NCBI RefSeq assembly: GCF_004765815.2
Contig: NZ_ML974129.1
Span: 124,001-188,000 of the forward strand
Source: Halorussus salinus
GTDB taxonomy: Archaea; Halobacteriota; Halobacteria; Halobacteriales; Haladaptataceae
Direction: 5' to 3'
DNA: 64,000 bases
Part shown: piece by piece, positions 7,785 through 16,151 of the stretch
Layout of the letters: the number at the start of each line of letters is the position of its first letter
How positions within the stretch are numbered: position 1 is the first letter of the stretch
The notes under the pieces: generated by a model
The model's input: only the letters and a program-made list of their open reading frames with translations
The model's database searches: none
Told to the model about the DNA's origin: nothing
Position numbers and translations under genes: made by a program

Positions 7785-8105
7785 CGAACGGAACTACGGT
7801 CGCCAGCCTTCTTACTGTTCCGGCGGTGACAACCCGTGCGTGCGCGACTCACGCGCGACTCTGCGTGGTTTCGGCCCCCGACCGAGGAGTTCCCGTCCGA
7901 CGACCGAACCGCGCCCGAGAATATCTCGGCCGTATATTTTGAAAACCAACTGTTCAGGAACCGCACCAAAGTATGGTTACCGAAGTGAATATAAGGTCGA
8001 ATAAGGACATTCGAATAGTTACAGGACGTTTCAGTCGGGCGATTTTGCTCTCGGTGCCCCGATGAGAGTCGTGTCAGACGGAACATCCGACCTGTCGCAG
8101 CGGTA
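7785..8105. other. Intergenic region between ferritin-like gene and leuA
   Basis: About 320 bp without a convincing gene. The middle (about 7915-8025) is unusually AT-rich and contains two near-identical TCGAATA elements around 7997 and 8011, which could be regulator half-sites for either divergent gene. Open frames here have no protein-like composition. Confidence 0.4.
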
Positions 8106-8106
8106 C

Positions 8107-8117
8107 GCTTAAATAGG
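8107..8117 (+). promoter_or_regulatory. TATA box of leuA
   Basis: GCTTAAATAGG is centred about 30 nt upstream of the ATG at 8142-8144. That places the transcription start at this ATG, the normal leaderless arrangement. The spacing makes 8142 the expected start of leuA, which matters because that ATG is out of frame with the main leuA reading frame. Confidence 0.6.
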
Positions 8118-8205
8118 AGAAAGTGGCCATCACCGAGTACGATGTCTGACAACGACATGCACTCGTCCGATACCAGTCGGGCGGGTCGAGTTCTTCGACG
8201 GCACG

Positions 8206-9369
8206 TTGAAAACTAACGGCGAATTCGAGTCCGCGCGGGTCTTCGACACGACCCTGCGCGACGGTGAACAGGCACCCCGTACGTCCTTCTCCTACGACGA
8301 GAAGCGAACTATCGCGGCCGCGCTGGACGAGATGGGCACCCACGTCATCGAGGCAGGGTTCCCGGTCAACTCCGACGCCGAGTTCGAGGCGGTCAGCGAC
8401 ATCGCCGCGAACACCTCGGCGACCACCTGCGGACTCGCTCGCGTGGTGGACAAGGACGTGGAGGCCGCCATCGACTCCGGCGTCGAGATGGTCCACGTCT
8501 TCGCTTCGACCAGCGACGTGCAGCTAGAGGATTCGATGCACGCCACTCGCGAGGAGGTCGTGGACCGCTCGGTGAACGCAGTCGAGCGAGTGAAAGAGGC
8601 GGGCGCGACGGCGATGTTCTCCCCGATGGACGCCACCCGGACCGACGAGGAGTACCTGCGGGAGGTCGTCTCCGCGGTCTCGGAGGTCGGCGTCGATTGG
8701 ATAAACATCCCCGACACCTGTGGCGTGGCGACGCCGACGCGGTTCGCCGACCTCGTCTCGGCGGTCGATAGCTGGACCGACGCCAGAATCGACGTTCACA
8801 CCCACGACGACTTCGGGATGGCCGCGGCCAACGCGGTCGCCGGATTCGAGGCCGGTGCGGACCAAGCGCAGGTCTCCATCAACGGCATCGGCGAGCGCGC
8901 CGGAAACGCCGCCTACGAGGAGGTAGTAATGACGGTCGAATCGGTGTACGGCGTCGAGACCGGTATCGACACGACCGGCATCGTCGAAGCTTCCCGGACG
9001 GTCGAGGAGTACAGCGACGTTCCGGTCCCGGCGAACAAGCCCATCACGGGCGACAACGCCTTCGCCCACGAGTCGGGCATCCACGCCGCGGGCGTCATCG
9101 AGAACTCCGACACCTTCGAGCCGGGGGTCATGACGCCCGAGATGGTCGGTGCCGAACGCGAGTTCGTACTGGGCAAGCACACCGGCGCGAACTCGGTCCG
9201 CAAGCGACTGGAGGACCGCGGCTTCGCGCCGACCGACGGCGAGGTCCGGCAGGTGACCCGCCGGGTCAAAGACTACGGCGCGGAGAAGAACCGCGTCACG
9301 GTCGCCGACTTGGAGCGGTTCGCCCGCGAGGTCGGCGTCGCCGAGGAGGAACGGGAGGTCCGAGCCTGA
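8206..9369 (+). CDS. leuA: 2-isopropylmalate/citramalate synthase family protein LeuA (start disturbed)
   Basis: Condenses acetyl-CoA with 2-oxoisovalerate (leucine entry step); the related citramalate and homocitrate synthases cannot be excluded. The HMGL-like TIM barrel has 'VFDTTLRDGEQ' (metal-binding Asp) and 'IDVHTHDDFGMAAAN' (His-x-His metal ligands). At 387 residues it lacks the C-terminal LeuA allosteric domain. The only usable in-frame start is TTG 8206, but the reading frame is open upstream and encodes 'VEFFDGTL', typical of haloarchaeal LeuA. The promoter points to ATG 8142, which is one base out of frame. Removing one G from the GGG at 8183-8185 would join them (...RAVEFFDGTL). 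So there is a natural N-terminal frameshift, a sequencing error, or a true TTG start. Confidence 0.85.
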   Translation: MKTNGEFESARVFDTTLRDGEQAPRTSFSYDEKRTIAAALDEMGTHVIEAGFPVNSDAEFEAVSDIAANTSATTCGLARVVDKDVEAAIDSGVEMVHVFASTSDVQLEDSMHATREEVVDRSVNAVERVKEAGATAMFSPMDATRTDEEYLREVVSAVSEVGVDWINIPDTCGVATPTRFADLVSAVDSWTDARIDVHTHDDFGMAAANAVAGFEAGADQAQVSINGIGERAGNAAYEEVVMTVESVYGVETGIDTTGIVEASRTVEEYSDVPVPANKPITGDNAFAHESGIHAAGVIENSDTFEPGVMTPEMVGAEREFVLGKHTGANSVRKRLEDRGFAPTDGEVRQVTRRVKDYGAEKNRVTVADLERFAREVGVAEEEREVRA

Positions 9370-9552
9370 TGGCGACGCCCGGATTCGCCCCGCCTCGCCA
9401 GCCGCGCGCGGCGGGTCCGGTCGCTCGCCCGGTGCCCGCGTCGCCGCCGGGACGGAGGCGCTCGTCGGGTGTGACAGTCTCCCGAACTTCGCGCAATGGT
9501 TGCAGTTCGCGAAAAGGTTTTGAACGTCGGCGTCGGTACGTTCCCAGTAACG

Positions 9553-9681
9553 ATGCGACAGTCACCGACTGCCACCGGCACGAGACGCCTCGCGTCTCGA
9601 CGCGCGCTCGCGGCGGACGCCGCGGGCGCACCGGCCGCCAGCAGTGCGACTGTCGAGCGCGCGATTATCGTAGGGGCCTGA
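9553..9681 (+). CDS. Candidate ilv leader peptide (42 aa) ending in Ile-Ile-Val codons
   Basis: ATG 9553 (an in-frame ATG also at 9496) to TGA 9679-9681. The peptide is Arg/Ala/Thr-rich and ends '...VERAIIVGA'. Consecutive Ile, Ile and Val codons stand at 9664-9672, and the Val-Gly-Ala codons lie inside the 5' arm of the perfect hairpin at 9670-9689. A TATA-like AAAAGGTTTTGAAC (about 9513-9524) is 30-35 nt upstream. Position and codons are what a translational attenuation leader for the downstream acetolactate synthase would need. It has no other protein features. Inference; the archaeal mechanism is not established. Confidence 0.45.
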   Translation: MRQSPTATGTRRLASRRALAADAAGAPAASSATVERAIIVGA

Positions 9682-9689
9682 GCCCCTAC
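9670..9689 (+). promoter_or_regulatory. Perfect 8-bp hairpin over leader stop codon, upstream of ilvB
   Basis: GTAGGGGC (9670-9677), loop CTGA containing the leader TGA, GCCCCTAC (9682-9689). The stem is very GC-rich. There is no following T-run, so it is not a simple intrinsic terminator. A ribosome stalled on the preceding Ile-Ile-Val codons would hold the stem open. Confidence 0.55.
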
Positions 9690-9824
9690 AACACCACTTC
9701 TCCGACCCGACGTTCCGCATCGTTCTCTAATCGACCAGCACGCGCTCGACGACCAGTGACACCGAATCGCACGCCACCGACGACGACAGCACCGACAGCG
9801 AACCATCGTCCGCCAGCATCACCA

Positions 9825-9840
9825 GCGAGCAATCGCTCGC
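9825..9840 (+). repeat. Second inverted repeat in the ilvB leader region
   Basis: GCGAGC (9825-9830), AATC, GCTCGC (9835-9840), about 50 nt before the ilvB GTG. It could be an alternative hairpin or a dyad operator. The flanks repeat the phrase CCAGCATC. Confidence 0.35.
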
Positions 9841-9888
9841 CAGCATCGACGGAAGGGTATCGACCGCCAGCACCGGAGGACGGTTGGC

Positions 9889-11640
9889 GTGAGTGAACAC
9901 GCTCCTCCCGAGTCCGACGCGGCCGACGAGAGCGTCGGGACGACCGAAACCGGCGTCGAAACCGGCGCAGAGGCCGTCGTCGCCGCGCTCGAAAACGCCG
10001 GAGCCGAGACGCTGTTCGGCGTGCAGGGCGGTGCCATCATGCCCGTTTACGACGCGCTGTACGACTCGGACCTCGCGCACGTCACGATGGCCCACGAGCA
10101 GGGCGCGGCCCACGCGGCCGACGCCTACGGCGTGGTCTCGGGCGACCCCGGCGTCTGTCTCGCCACGTCCGGTCCCGGCGCGACGAATCTGGTCACGGGC
10201 ATCGCGGACGCCGACATGGACTCGGACGCGATGCTCGCGCTGACCGGACAGGTCCCCTCGCACATGGTCGGCTCCGACGCGTTCCAAGAGACCGACACGA
10301 CCGGCGTCACCGCGCCCATCACGAAGCACAACTACTTCGCGGGCGACGCCGACACGGTGGGCGACACCGTGGGCGAGGCGTTCGCGCTGTCGGCGGAGGG
10401 CCGACCCGGCCCGACGCTCGTGGACCTGCCGAAGGACACGACGCTCGCCGAGACCGACCGCGAACCCGGCCCCGCCGAGACGCCCGAGACCTATCAGGTC
10501 GAGGAGACCCCCGACGACGCCGAGGTCGAAGCCGCGGCCCGCGCCGTCGAGCGCGCGGAGAAACCCCTCCTCCTGTTCGGCGGCGGCGTCGTCAAGAGCG
10601 ACGCCTGCGAGGTGGCCCGCGGCTTCGCGATGGAACACGGCATCCCCGTGGCGACGACGATGCCCGCCATCGGCTCGATGCCCGAGGACCACGACCTCTG
10701 TCTGTCGTGGGCCGGGATGCACGGCACCGGCTACGCCAACATGGCCATCACGCACACCGACTGTCTCGTCGCCGTCGGCACCCGGTTCGACGACCGACTC
10801 ACGGGCGGCGTCGAGACGTTCGCGCCCGAGGCCGAGGTCGTCCACGTGGACATCGACCCCGCGGAAATCTCGAAGAACGTCCACGCCGACTACCCGGTCG
10901 TCGGCGACGCGGGCACCGCAATCGAACGCATCGACGCCGAGATGGACCGCTCACCCCAAGCCCGCGAGTGGCGCGACCAGTGCCAGTCGTGGCAAGACGA
11001 GTACCCGATGGCCTACGCCACGCCCGACGACGAACCGCTCAAGCCGCAGTTCGTCGTGGAGGCGTTCGACGAGGCCACCGACGACGACGCCATCGTCACC
11101 ACCGGCGTCGGCCAGCACCAGATGTGGGCCGCCCAGTTCTGGACCTACAGGAGTCCCCGAACATGGGTCTCCTCGCACGGACTGGGCACGATGGGGTACG
11201 GCGTCCCGGCCGCCGTCGGCGCGCGAATCGCGGCCGAGGACGACCAGCAGGTCGTCTGTTTCGACGGCGACGGCTCGTTTTTGATGACGATGCAGGAGAT
11301 TTCGGTCGCGGTCCGCGAGAATCTGGACATCACGGTGGCGGTGCTGAACAACCGCTACATCGGGATGGTCCGCCAGTGGCAGGACGCCTTCTTCGAGGGT
11401 CGCCAGATGGCGGCCGACTACGACTGGTGTCCGGAGTTCGACAAGCTCGCGGAGGCGTTCGGCGCGAAGGGCCTGCGCGTGGACGACTACGACGAGGTCG
11501 CCGACGCCATCGAGGAGGCACTCGACTACGACGGGCCGTCGGTCATCGACTTCCACATCGACCCCGCAGAGAACGTCTATCCGATGGTGCCCAGCGGCGG
11601 AGCCAACGGGAAGTTCGCGCTCTCGGAGGACCAGCTATGA
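9889..11640 (+). CDS. ilvB: Acetolactate synthase large subunit
   Basis: 583 residues from GTG 9889. Makes 2-acetolactate or 2-aceto-2-hydroxybutyrate from pyruvate (Val/Leu and Ile branches) using ThDP, Mg and FAD. The N-terminal PYR domain has the catalytic Glu in 'TMAHEQGAAHAADAYG'; the FAD/central domain has 'GTRFDDRLTGG'; the C-terminal PP domain has the ThDP-metal motif 'CFDGDGSFLMTMQEI...NNRYIGMV'. Full length for the family. Its TGA overlaps the ilvN ATG (ATGA), so the two subunits are translationally coupled. An approximately 500-bp region with leader ORF and hairpins separates it from leuA. Confidence 0.95.
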   Translation: MSEHAPPESDAADESVGTTETGVETGAEAVVAALENAGAETLFGVQGGAIMPVYDALYDSDLAHVTMAHEQGAAHAADAYGVVSGDPGVCLATSGPGATNLVTGIADADMDSDAMLALTGQVPSHMVGSDAFQETDTTGVTAPITKHNYFAGDADTVGDTVGEAFALSAEGRPGPTLVDLPKDTTLAETDREPGPAETPETYQVEETPDDAEVEAAARAVERAEKPLLLFGGGVVKSDACEVARGFAMEHGIPVATTMPAIGSMPEDHDLCLSWAGMHGTGYANMAITHTDCLVAVGTRFDDRLTGGVETFAPEAEVVHVDIDPAEISKNVHADYPVVGDAGTAIERIDAEMDRSPQAREWRDQCQSWQDEYPMAYATPDDEPLKPQFVVEAFDEATDDDAIVTTGVGQHQMWAAQFWTYRSPRTWVSSHGLGTMGYGVPAAVGARIAAEDDQQVVCFDGDGSFLMTMQEISVAVRENLDITVAVLNNRYIGMVRQWQDAFFEGRQMAADYDWCPEFDKLAEAFGAKGLRVDDYDEVADAIEEALDYDGPSVIDFHIDPAENVYPMVPSGGANGKFALSEDQL

Positions 11641-12374
11641 GTAGCGACGAGACGCCCGACCAGCAGACCGACGCCCGTTCGGACGCCGAACCGCACCCCG
11701 AGATTCCGCGCAACGGACTGCCGGGACCGTCGCCCGACGAGCGACCGCATCCGTCCGGGCGGCGAAACGCGAAGGGCATCCGTATCGACCCCGAGGCCGA
11801 GGCCGAACCCGAGCATCGGACCGCGGTGGTCTCGGCGCTGGTCGAACACGAACCCGGCGTCCTCTCGCGGGTCTCCGGGCTGTTCTCCCGGCGGCAGTTC
11901 AACATCGAGAGCCTGACCGTGGGGCCGACCACGGTGGAGGGTCACGCGCGCATCACGCTGGTCGTCGAGGAGACCGACCCCGGCATCGACCAAGTGAAGA
12001 AGCAACTGGCGAAGCTCAAGCCCGTAATTCAGGTCGGCGAGTTAGACGACGACGCGGTGCGGGCCGAACTCGTCGTGCTGAAAGTCCGGGGCGAGGAGCC
12101 GGACAAGGTCCAAGCCATCACCGAGATGTACGAGGGCCGGACGCTGGACGCCGGACCGCGGACCATCACGGTCCAGATTACGGGCGACCAGCAGAAGATA
12201 GACGACGCCATCGACGCGTTCCGGCAGTTCGGCATCATCGAGATCGCCCGGACCGGCCAGACCGCGCTGGCGCGGGGCGACACCCCGACGACGCCCGGCG
12301 AGGAGCCGGGCCACGCGAAGGAATCGGACGACGACCAATCAGACGAAATCCAGACAGGAACCTACGATGACTGA
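11637..12374 (+). CDS. ilvN: Acetolactate synthase small (regulatory) subunit
   Basis: 245 residues. After an acidic extension of about 60 residues comes an ACT domain ('[20 protein letters not shown]...[11 protein letters not shown]', about 62-130). The second half ('[20 protein letters not shown]...[19 protein letters not shown]') is the typical IlvN C-terminal domain. It confers feedback control by branched-chain amino acids on IlvB. It is longer than bacterial IlvN because of acidic N- and C-terminal tails, usual in haloarchaea. The ATGA overlap with ilvB and an 8-nt overlap with ilvC place it in one operon. Confidence 0.93.
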   Translation: MSSDETPDQQTDARSDAEPHPEIPRNGLPGPSPDERPHPSGRRNAKGIRIDPEAEAEPEHRTAVVSALVEHEPGVLSRVSGLFSRRQFNIESLTVGPTTVEGHARITLVVEETDPGIDQVKKQLAKLKPVIQVGELDDDAVRAELVVLKVRGEEPDKVQAITEMYEGRTLDAGPRTITVQITGDQQKIDDAIDAFRQFGIIEIARTGQTALARGDTPTTPGEEPGHAKESDDDQSDEIQTGTYDD

Positions 12375-13434
12375 GGCATTCGACGCGGAAATCTACTACG
12401 ACGACGACGCGGACAGTTCGCACATTGACGACGAGACGGTAGCCGTCCTCGGCTACGGGAGTCAGGGCCACGCCCACGCCCAGAACCTCGCCGACAGCGG
12501 GGTGGACGTGATTGTCGGCCTTCGGGAGGACTCGTCGTCGCGCAAGGCCGCCGAGGAGGACGGCCTGCGCGTCGCCACCCCGGTCGAGGCCGCCAGCGAG
12601 GCGTCCATCGTCTCGGTGCTGGTACCCGACACGGTGCAACCGAGCGTCTACGCCGACATCGAGGAGGAACTGGACGCGGGCGACACGCTCCAGTTCGCCC
12701 ACGGGTTCAACGTCCACTACGGCCAGATCGAACCGGCCGAGGACGTTGACGTGACGATGATAGCGCCCAAGTCGCCGGGCCACCTCGTCCGGCGCAACTA
12801 CCAGAGCGGCGAGGGCACGCCGGGCCTGCTGGCGGTCTATCAGGACGCGACCGGCAACGCCGAGGAGCAGGCCCTCGCCTACGGGAAGGCAATCGGTTGC
12901 ACCCGTGCTGGCGTGGTCGAGACCACGTTCCGCGAGGAGACCGAGACCGACCTGTTCGGCGAGCAGGCCGTCCTCTGTGGCGGCGTCGCGGAACTCATCA
13001 AGGCCGGATACGAGACCCTCGTGGACGCCGGGTACAGCCCCGAGATGGCCTACTTCGAGTGTCTGAACGAGATGAAGCTCATCGTGGACCTGATGTACGA
13101 GGGCGGACTCGGCGCGATGTGGGATTCGGTCTCCGATACCGCCGAGTACGGCGGCCTGACCCGCGGCGAGGCGGTCGTGGACGACCACGCCCGCGAGAAC
13201 ATGGAGGAAGTATTGGAGCAGGTCCAGAACGGCGAGTTCGCCCGCGAGTGGGTCACGGAGAATCAGGCGGGCCGACCGTCCTACCGCCAGCGCCGCATCG
13301 CCGAGAAGAACCACGAAATCGAGGACGTGGGCGAACGCCTGCGCGACCTGTTCGCGTGGGCAGAGGAGTCCGAAGCGGCCGAGGAATCGAGCGAGAACGA
13401 CAGCGAATCCGAGAAAGTGCGAGCCGACGACTGA
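12367..13434 (+). CDS. ilvC: Ketol-acid reductoisomerase
   Basis: 355 residues. Isomerises and reduces 2-acetolactate to 2,3-dihydroxyisovalerate with NAD(P)H and Mg. The N-terminal Rossmann domain shows '[17 protein letters not shown]' (GxGxxGxxxA). The C-terminal knotted helical domain carries the metal-binding Asp/Glu residues in '[12 protein letters not shown]' and the later '[18 protein letters not shown]'. This is the short class I form plus an acidic Ser/Glu-rich tail. It overlaps ilvN by 8 nt and is followed after 2 nt by the unknown 112-aa gene. Confidence 0.95.
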   Translation: MTEAFDAEIYYDDDADSSHIDDETVAVLGYGSQGHAHAQNLADSGVDVIVGLREDSSSRKAAEEDGLRVATPVEAASEASIVSVLVPDTVQPSVYADIEEELDAGDTLQFAHGFNVHYGQIEPAEDVDVTMIAPKSPGHLVRRNYQSGEGTPGLLAVYQDATGNAEEQALAYGKAIGCTRAGVVETTFREETETDLFGEQAVLCGGVAELIKAGYETLVDAGYSPEMAYFECLNEMKLIVDLMYEGGLGAMWDSVSDTAEYGGLTRGEAVVDDHARENMEEVLEQVQNGEFAREWVTENQAGRPSYRQRRIAEKNHEIEDVGERLRDLFAWAEESEAAEESSENDSESEKVRADD

Positions 13435-13436
13435 CA

Positions 13437-13775
13437 ATGAACCGACACACCCAGAGCCGAGACGACCCGACAGGAACCGACCAGAACACCGACGACGGCA
13501 ACTCGACCCCAATGGGAGACGTGAGCCACACCCATCCCCACGCCGACCGCGGCACGGTCAACCGACCGTTCCAGCGCGGGCCGGTCGTGGCCGCCGACGG
13601 CGGACGCCGAGAGGCGCGCGACGCCGAGGCCGACGCCGACGCCCGCGAGGAGGACGACGAGCGAACCGACGAGGACCGGATGAAAGACGTGGCCCACACG
13701 CCGCCCCACGGCGAGGGCGCGGACCGCGTCTTCGAGCGCGGCGGCGAGCGCGACCCCGTCGAATCCGAAGAATAG
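13437..13775 (+). CDS. Small acidic protein in the ilv-leu cluster with a duplicated motif
   Basis: 112 residues starting 2 nt after ilvC. The sequence is hydrophilic and probably partly disordered. It contains two related blocks: residues 26-48 'MGDVSHTHPHADRG...FQRG' and 82-102 'MKDVAHTPPHGEGADRVFERG', i.e. an MxDVxHTxPH...FxRG motif twice. The His clusters could bind metal, but that is unproven. I recall similar small proteins at this operon position in other haloarchaea but know no function. Tight spacing suggests co-translation with ilvC. Confidence 0.6.
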   Translation: MNRHTQSRDDPTGTDQNTDDGNSTPMGDVSHTHPHADRGTVNRPFQRGPVVAADGGRREARDAEADADAREEDDERTDEDRMKDVAHTPPHGEGADRVFERGGERDPVESEE

Positions 13776-13847
13776 CGATGGACGAGCGTACGGATTTTTC
13801 CGGCGGCGAACCGCGTAGCGGGCGGTCCGGAGTGCCGTCTTCGACCA

Positions 13848-13857
13848 TCTATAGAAT
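13848..13857 (+). promoter_or_regulatory. TATA-like element before the leuC leader ORF
   Basis: TCTATAGAAT lies about 25 nt upstream of the ATG at 13877. It suggests a second internal promoter in the cluster that yields a leaderless transcript beginning with the small leader ORF. Confidence 0.4.
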
Positions 13858-13876
13858 CACCAAAGAAAGATACGCA

Positions 13877-13999
13877 ATGTCTAAAGAAATCCAGCGAACC
13901 GCGAGAACTCCGAGCGGCGTACCGTACCCGACCACTGTCACCGTGACCACTGTCACCGCGACCACTGCCACCGCGACCGCAGGGAGGAGGTCCGCGTGA
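13877..13999 (+). CDS. Candidate leuC leader peptide (40 aa), Thr/Val-rich
   Basis: ATG 13877 to TGA 13997-13999; the stop overlaps the leuC GTG (GTGA). After '[18 protein letters not shown]' the peptide becomes an alternation of Thr, Val and Ala encoded by three tandem 15-bp repeats (13931-13975). Translational coupling to leuC is obvious from the overlap. It may act as a leader that senses Val or Thr charging, or merely bring ribosomes to the GTG start. No homologous protein is recognised. Confidence 0.4.
   Translation: MSKEIQRTARTPSGVPYPTTVTVTTVTATTATATAGRRSA
13931..13975 (+). repeat. Three tandem 15-bp repeats in the leuC leader
   Basis: Units ACCACTGTCACCGTG, ACCACTGTCACCGCG and ACCACTGCCACCGCG follow each other without gaps. 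A partial fourth unit continues. Each keeps the reading frame and encodes [10 protein letters not shown] and TTATA. Confidence 0.8.
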
Positions 14000-15462
14000 G
14001 CGAGCGCACCCTCTACGACAAGGTGTGGGACCGCCACAGCGTGACCGAACTTCCGACCGGCCAGACCCAGTTGTTCGTGGGTCTCCACCTCGTCCACGAG
14101 GTCACGAGTCCCCAAGCGTTCGGGATGCTCCGCGAGCGGGACCTCGACGTGGCCTACCCCGAGCGGACCCACGCCACCGTGGACCACATCGTCCCGACCG
14201 CCGACCGCGACCGGCCCTACGAGGGCGCGGCCGAGGAGATGATGGCCGAGTTGGAGGAGAACGTCCGCGAGGCGGGAATCGACTTCTCCAGCCCCGACAC
14301 CGGCGACCAAGGCATCGTCCACGTCATCGGCCCGGAGCAGGGCCTGACCCAACCCGGCATGACGGTGGTCTGTGGCGACAGCCACACCTCGACCCACGGA
14401 GCCTTCGGCGCGCTCGCCTTTGGCATCGGCACCTCTCAGATTCGGGACGTGCTGGCGACCGGCACCGTCGCGATGGAGAAGAAGAAGGTCCGACGCATCC
14501 GCGTCACGGGCGAACTGGGCGACTGCGTAGAGGCCAAGGATGTTATCCTCCAAATCATCCGGAAGTTGGGCACCGACGGCGGCGTCGGCTACGTCTACGA
14601 GTACGCGGGCGAGGCCATCGAGAATCTGGACGTGGAGGGCCGGATGTCCATCTGCAACATGTCCATCGAAGGCGGCGCTCGCGCGGGCTACGTCAACCCC
14701 GATGAGACCACCTACGAGTGGCTGCGAGACACCGACGCCTTCCGCGACGACCCCGAGGAGTTCGCGCGACTGAAGCCCTACTGGGAGTCCATCGCGTCGG
14801 ACGACGACGCCCAGTACGACGACGAGGTGGTCATTGACGGCGACGCGCTCGAACCGATGGTCACGTGGGGCACCACGCCCGGACAGGGCGTCGGCATCAC
14901 CGAGCCGATTCCGGACCCCGAGGAGCTACCCGAGGACAAGCGCGAGACCGCCCGCGACGCGCAGGAACACATGGGCGTCGAACCGGGCGACACGATGGAA
15001 GGCTACCCCATCGACGTGGCCTTCCTCGGCTCGTGTACGAACGCCCGCCTGCCCGACCTCCGGCGCGCGGCGCGACTCGTCGCCGGACGAGAGGTCCACG
15101 ACGACGTGCGCGCGATGGTGGTCCCCGGCAGTCAGCGCGTCGCCACCGCCGCCGAGGAGGAAGGTCTGGACCGAATCTTCGAGAAGGCTGGCTTCGACTG
15201 GCGCGAGGCCGGATGCTCGATGTGCCTCGGCATGAACGACGACCAACTGGAGGGCGACGAGGCCAGCGCCTCCTCGTCGAACCGCAACTTCGTCGGGCGA
15301 CAGGGGAGCAAGGACGGCAAGACCGTGTTGATGAACCCCCGGATGGTCGCGGCGGCCGCAATCGAGGGTGAAGTCACCGACGCCCGCGAGTTCGACGAGA
15401 CCGACCTGCCGGAGGCCGACCGACCGCAATCCGACGCCGCGGACTCGGAGGTGCAAGCATGA
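13996..15462 (+). CDS. leuC: 3-isopropylmalate dehydratase large subunit
   Basis: 488 residues from GTG 13996. It forms the 4Fe-4S isopropylmalate isomerase with LeuD. Aconitase-fold signatures include '[21 protein letters not shown]' in the N-terminal third and the cluster cysteines in '[13 protein letters not shown]' and '[11 protein letters not shown]'. Length is normal for the type I enzyme. The downstream leuD begins in a 4-nt ATGA overlap. A small Thr/Val-rich leader ORF overlaps its start. Confidence 0.95.
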   Translation: MSERTLYDKVWDRHSVTELPTGQTQLFVGLHLVHEVTSPQAFGMLRERDLDVAYPERTHATVDHIVPTADRDRPYEGAAEEMMAELEENVREAGIDFSSPDTGDQGIVHVIGPEQGLTQPGMTVVCGDSHTSTHGAFGALAFGIGTSQIRDVLATGTVAMEKKKVRRIRVTGELGDCVEAKDVILQIIRKLGTDGGVGYVYEYAGEAIENLDVEGRMSICNMSIEGGARAGYVNPDETTYEWLRDTDAFRDDPEEFARLKPYWESIASDDDAQYDDEVVIDGDALEPMVTWGTTPGQGVGITEPIPDPEELPEDKRETARDAQEHMGVEPGDTMEGYPIDVAFLGSCTNARLPDLRRAARLVAGREVHDDVRAMVVPGSQRVATAAEEEGLDRIFEKAGFDWREAGCSMCLGMNDDQLEGDEASASSSNRNFVGRQGSKDGKTVLMNPRMVAAAAIEGEVTDAREFDETDLPEADRPQSDAADSEVQA

Positions 15463-16151
15463 GCGGCGAGGCGGGCGCAGGCGGCGAGGCGGACGCGACC
15501 CGCGAGACGGACATCGAGACGGTCGAACACGTCTCGGGGACCGGGATTCCGGTCCGCGGCAACGACATCGACACCGACCAGATAATCCCCGCGCGGTTCA
15601 TGAAGGTCGTGACCTTCGACGGTCTCGGCCAGTTCGCGTTCCACGACCAGCGGTTCACCGACGAGGACGAACCCAAGGACCACCCGTTCAACGAGGACGA
15701 ATACCGAGACGCCTCGGTCATGGTCGTGAACGCGAACTTCGGGTGTGGCTCCTCGCGCGAACACGCTCCGCAGGCGCTCGTGCGCTGGGGCATCGACGCC
15801 GTCGTCGGCGAGAGCTTCGCCGAAATCTTCGCGGGTAACTGCCTCGCGTTGGGCGTGCCGACCGTCACGGCGAGTCAGGACGACATCGAAGCCCTCCAGA
15901 ACTACGTCGAGGAGAACCCCGACGCCGAAATCGAGGTGAACGTCGCCGAGGAGACGGTTCGCTACGACGACAACCGAATCGACGCGACGGTGGACGACGC
16001 CCAGCGCAAGGCGCTGGTCGAGGGCGTCTGGGACACTACGGCGCTCCTCAAATCGAACGCCGACGCGGTCGCCCGGACCGCCGCGGACCTGCCCTACGCC
16101 GAAGCCGAGACCGCCGAAGACGCCGCCAGCGACGGGGAGGAAGCCGAATGA
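15459..16151 (+). CDS. leuD: 3-isopropylmalate dehydratase small subunit
   Basis: 230 residues. The swivel domain has '[18 protein letters not shown]' near the N-terminus and the substrate loop '[19 protein letters not shown]'. An acidic tail extends the C-terminus. It pairs with LeuC; the genes overlap by 4 nt at both ends (leuC-leuD and leuD-leuB), a strict translationally coupled string. Confidence 0.95.
   Translation: MSGEAGAGGEADATRETDIETVEHVSGTGIPVRGNDIDTDQIIPARFMKVVTFDGLGQFAFHDQRFTDEDEPKDHPFNEDEYRDASVMVVNANFGCGSSREHAPQALVRWGIDAVVGESFAEIFAGNCLALGVPTVTASQDDIEALQNYVEENPDAEIEVNVAEETVRYDDNRIDATVDDAQRKALVEGVWDTTALLKSNADAVARTAADLPYAEAETAEDAASDGEEAE

Noticed and set aside
7781-8158. 125-codon minus-strand frame upstream of leuA
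   Set aside because: Crosses AT-rich promoter DNA, composition is basic and Ser-rich and unlike the neighbours; no motif seen.
9670-9689. Hairpin as simple intrinsic terminator
   Set aside because: No T-tract follows and the leader stop codon lies in the loop; a regulatory reading fits better.
13931-13975. Tandem 15-bp units as CRISPR or origin iterons
   Set aside because: Units are contiguous without spacers, in-frame inside a small ORF, and only three in number.
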